Assembly: GCA_963706685.1 (NCBI GenBank) | Contig: CAVPMY010000019.1 | Span: 1 to 64,000, forward strand | DNA: 64,000 nucleotides | From: CADEEN01 sp963706685 | GTDB lineage: Bacteria > Pseudomonadota > Gammaproteobacteria > Burkholderiales > Burkholderiaceae_C | Reading direction: 5' to 3' | Shown here: in pieces, positions 62,103 through 64,000 of the stretch | Layout of the letters: each line of letters begins with the position of its first letter | How positions within the stretch are numbered: the stretch's first letter is position 1 | Program-made: the position numbers and the translations under genes | The notes under the pieces: model-generated | Database searches by the model: none | Told to the model about the DNA's origin: nothing | What the model saw: only the letters and a program-made list of their open reading frames with translations

Positions 62103-64000
62103 ATGCATCGCGCCTCGACCACCCTCGATCAGCGCGTCGACCTGGCCGAACTGCGCATGGTGCGCATGCTCACCATCGCCGGCATGGTGCTGGCGGCCGG
62201 CTTTTCGCTGATGTACCTGTGGTGGCCGGCAGACTCCGCCTTGGTCGGCGCGCGCATCGCGGGCTTGGCCTGCGCCGCGTTGGCGCTGGTCTTTGCACTG
62301 CTGGCATTGCTGCCAACGATGGTGACGCTGGCGCAGACGGTCGTGCTGGCGGTGCTGGCCACCTGTGCCACGGCCGGTGTGATCGCGGCCATCGGCGGCG
62401 ATGGCCTGCTGTCGCCCGGCCTGGCTTTCGTGCCGCTGCTGTTGTGCGCCGCGGCAACGCTGATCCGCCCGGCCGCGACCCTCATGCTGGCGCTGATCCA
62501 CGGCGCCTTGCTGGCCGGCTTGAGCGTGGCCGTGCTGCGGGGCTCGATTGCGGCGCAGCACGGCGTCTCGACGCTGGGCCCGGCGGTGTTTGCGCAGGTT
62601 GCACTGCTGGTGGCCGGCGTCGTCGTCGGACTGCTGAGCCGGCGTGCCATCAAAGGCGCGATCGCACGCGCGCGATCGCGCGAGCAGCGTTTTATCGGCC
62701 TGCTGTCGGTGGCTGCCGATTGGTATTGGGAAACCGACGCCGAAATGCGCTACACCCACGTCGCGCGCCACGGCGATGGCCAGGCGGCATTGGCGCTGGA
62801 AGGCCGGCTCGGCAAGGCGCCCTGGGAGATCAGCGACTTCGGCCTCGATGACGAGGCCATGGACGTCTTCCGCTCCGATCTCGAACTGCGTCGCCCTTTC
62901 ACCGATCTGCGCGTGCTGCAGCGCGCGGTCGACGGCGTCGAGCGCTGCATGTCGATCAGTGGCCGGCCGCGCTTCGATGCGCGCGGCGTCTTCCTCGGCT
63001 ACTGGGGCGTCGGCCGCGACATCACTGACGATGCCGCCGCCGAAACCAAGCGCCGCGCCACCGAGCTGCGCTACCGCGAACTGTTCGCGCGCTCGCCGTC
63101 GCCGCTGGTGCTGCACCGTGGCGGCCACGTGCTCGACGCCAACGTCGCCGCGCTGGCGTTGTTCGGCGCCTGGGAGCAGAAAGACCTGATCGGCCAGTCG
63201 CTGCTCGGTTTTTACGATGCCGAGGACGGCTCGCGCGAAATGGCGTCGCAGCGCATTGCGCGTCTGGCCGCGGTGCCCGTCGGCGAAGCCGCGCCGCCGC
63301 AGCAATTCTCGATCCGGACCACGGCCGGTCGGCGCCTGACGGTTCAGGTCACCAGCGTCAAGGTCGAATCCGAAGGCGGCGAGGCCCTGTTGTCGATCTA
63401 CCGCGACGAAACCGACCGTCAACGCGCCGAAGGCGCGCTGGCGCGCTCGGAGGCGCTGCTGTCGCATGTGGTGGCCACCAACCCGGACATCATCACGCTG
63501 ATCGACCTCAGCACCGAGCGCTATGTCATGGTCAACGACGCCTTCGCAGCCTTGAGCGGCTACCAGCGCGACGAGGCCATCGGCCGCACCGCCACCGAGC
63601 TCGGCCTGTGGGGCAGCGACGAGGACCATGACCGCTTCTATTCGGACATGTTGAGCCACAACACCGTGCGCGACCGCACGATCATGTTTCGCCGCCGCGA
63701 CGGCCGCGATGTTCAGTTGCTGGTGTCGGCAGCCCGCTTCGTGATGGAAGGGCGTGACTACCTTGTCCTCAATGGCCGTGACATCACGCAAACCGAGCGC
63801 GCGCGCCTGGAGCGCGAAGCCCTGCTGACCAATGCCTCGATCGGCATCGCGATGACGCGCGACCGCATATTCCATCTCGCCAACCCGAGCTTCGAGCAGA
63901 TGTTCCGCTGGCCGCAGGGCGAACTCGTCGGCCAGCCCGGCGATGTGATCTCGGTGGATCGTGCGGCCTACGACGAGCTGGGGCGGCTGTGCGGCCCACC
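62103..64000 (+). CDS. Membrane-anchored multi-PAS sensor protein (3' end beyond the window)
   Basis: The frame is open from the ATG at 62103 to the window edge, giving 632 residues without a stop. The N-terminal 190 residues hold about six hydrophobic helices (MLTIAGMVLAAGFSLMYLWW, and so on to LLVAGVVVGLLSRRA), a MASE-type sensor region. Then come PAS domains: one opening ADWYWETDAEMRYTHVARHG, one with RYRELFARSPSPLVLHRGGH, one with NPDIITLIDLSTERYVMVND, and the start of a fourth (NASIGIAMTRDRIFHLANPS). The output domain is cut off; diguanylate cyclase, c-di-GMP phosphodiesterase or histidine kinase are all possible. Confidence 0.85.
   Translation, partial: MHRASTTLDQRVDLAELRMVRMLTIAGMVLAAGFSLMYLWWPADSALVGARIAGLACAALALVFALLALLPTMVTLAQTVVLAVLATCATAGVIAAIGGDGLLSPGLAFVPLLLCAAATLIRPAATLMLALIHGALLAGLSVAVLRGSIAAQHGVSTLGPAVFAQVALLVAGVVVGLLSRRAIKGAIARARSREQRFIGLLSVAADWYWETDAEMRYTHVARHGDGQAALALEGRLGKAPWEISDFGLDDEAMDVFRSDLELRRPFTDLRVLQRAVDGVERCMSISGRPRFDARGVFLGYWGVGRDITDDAAAETKRRATELRYRELFARSPSPLVLHRGGHVLDANVAALALFGAWEQKDLIGQSLLGFYDAEDGSREMASQRIARLAAVPVGEAAPPQQFSIRTTAGRRLTVQVTSVKVESEGGEALLSIYRDETDRQRAEGALARSEALLSHVVATNPDIITLIDLSTERYVMVNDAFAALSGYQRDEAIGRTATELGLWGSDEDHDRFYSDMLSHNTVRDRTIMFRRRDGRDVQLLVSAARFVMEGRDYLVLNGRDITQTERARLEREALLTNASIGIAMTRDRIFHLANPSFEQMFRWPQGELVGQPGDVISVDRAAYDELGRLCGP

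Noticed and set aside
61245..63875. 876-codon minus-strand frame opposite pyrF and the PAS sensor gene
   Set aside because: Gln/Arg/Ala/His-rich shadow of two recognisable plus-strand proteins.

Overview
This is a GC-rich bacterial chromosome segment, almost certainly from the order Burkholderiales (Betaproteobacteria), most like the Rubrivivax/Leptothrix/Methylibium-type lineages. The basis is gene order and protein character: recA-recX next to sucC-sucD, rodA-mrdA-mreD-mreC-mreB divergent from gatC-gatA-gatB, pyrE next to xth, a metX-metW pair, and short G/C-rich palindromic intergenic repeats of a kind familiar in this order. No rRNA, tRNA, CRISPR array, insertion sequence or prophage was seen.

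Layout. 0-5.3 kb: a PP2C phosphatase fragment and Ser/Thr kinase, sucD, sucC, recX, recA with a LexA-type box. 5.3-7.5 kb: a TctD/TctE-like two-component system. 7.5-13.4 kb: the cell-elongation operon, with mreB broken by four one-base insertions as read. 13.7-17 kb: gatCAB. 17-20.8 kb: a secreted coiled-coil protein, pyrE (also frame-broken), exonuclease III, a LuxR-type and a Crp/Fnr-type regulator. 20.8-25.6 kb: a compact three-gene block of class III nucleotide cyclase with TPRs, a vanadium-haloperoxidase/PAP2-fold enzyme with nine N-terminal Gly-Trp-Ser repeats, and a leaderless subtilase. 25.7-30.2 kb: M48 protease, AmpG-like permease, a GNAT acetyltransferase, and an ECF sigma/anti-sigma pair. 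30.3-39.6 kb: a peptide-type ABC transporter with three tandem paralogous binding proteins divergent from two permeases and a double-ATPase. 39.7-40.4 kb: a putative sigma-54 transcription unit with two small open frames and a strong terminator. 40.4-47.5 kb: a WYL regulator with a near-perfect palindromic operator, a small DUF1579-like protein, a periplasmic two-subunit molybdenum hydroxylase, an M20 peptidase and a TPR lipoprotein. 47.5-53.1 kb: metW and metX under a SAM-II-type riboswitch, divergent from a TetR-controlled HlyD/ABC-2 exporter. 53.2-64 kb: an FMN glutamate-synthase-like protein, GST, upp, a MocA-epimerase fusion with a glycosyltransferase, purB, pyrF, and the start of a large PAS sensor protein.

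How the parts work together. Many blocks are housekeeping modules with tight or overlapping ATGA/GTGA junctions, implying translational coupling (recA/recX, mrdA/rodA, gatC/A/B, sigma/anti-sigma, metX/metW, tetR-hlyD-ATPase). The parts that deserve most attention are the SAM-II-type riboswitch whose 3' arm overlaps the metX ribosome-binding region, the cyclase/PAP2/subtilase block, the sigma-54 small-ORF unit, and the palindromic operators of the TetR and WYL regulators.

Caution on sequence quality. mreB (four), pyrE (two) and one binding protein (one) carry single-base insertions that restore a conserved protein when removed. All seven are insertions, and mreB and pyrE are normally indispensable, so insertion-biased sequencing or assembly error is more likely than true decay. 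Database searches were not possible; family names rest on motifs recognised by eye.
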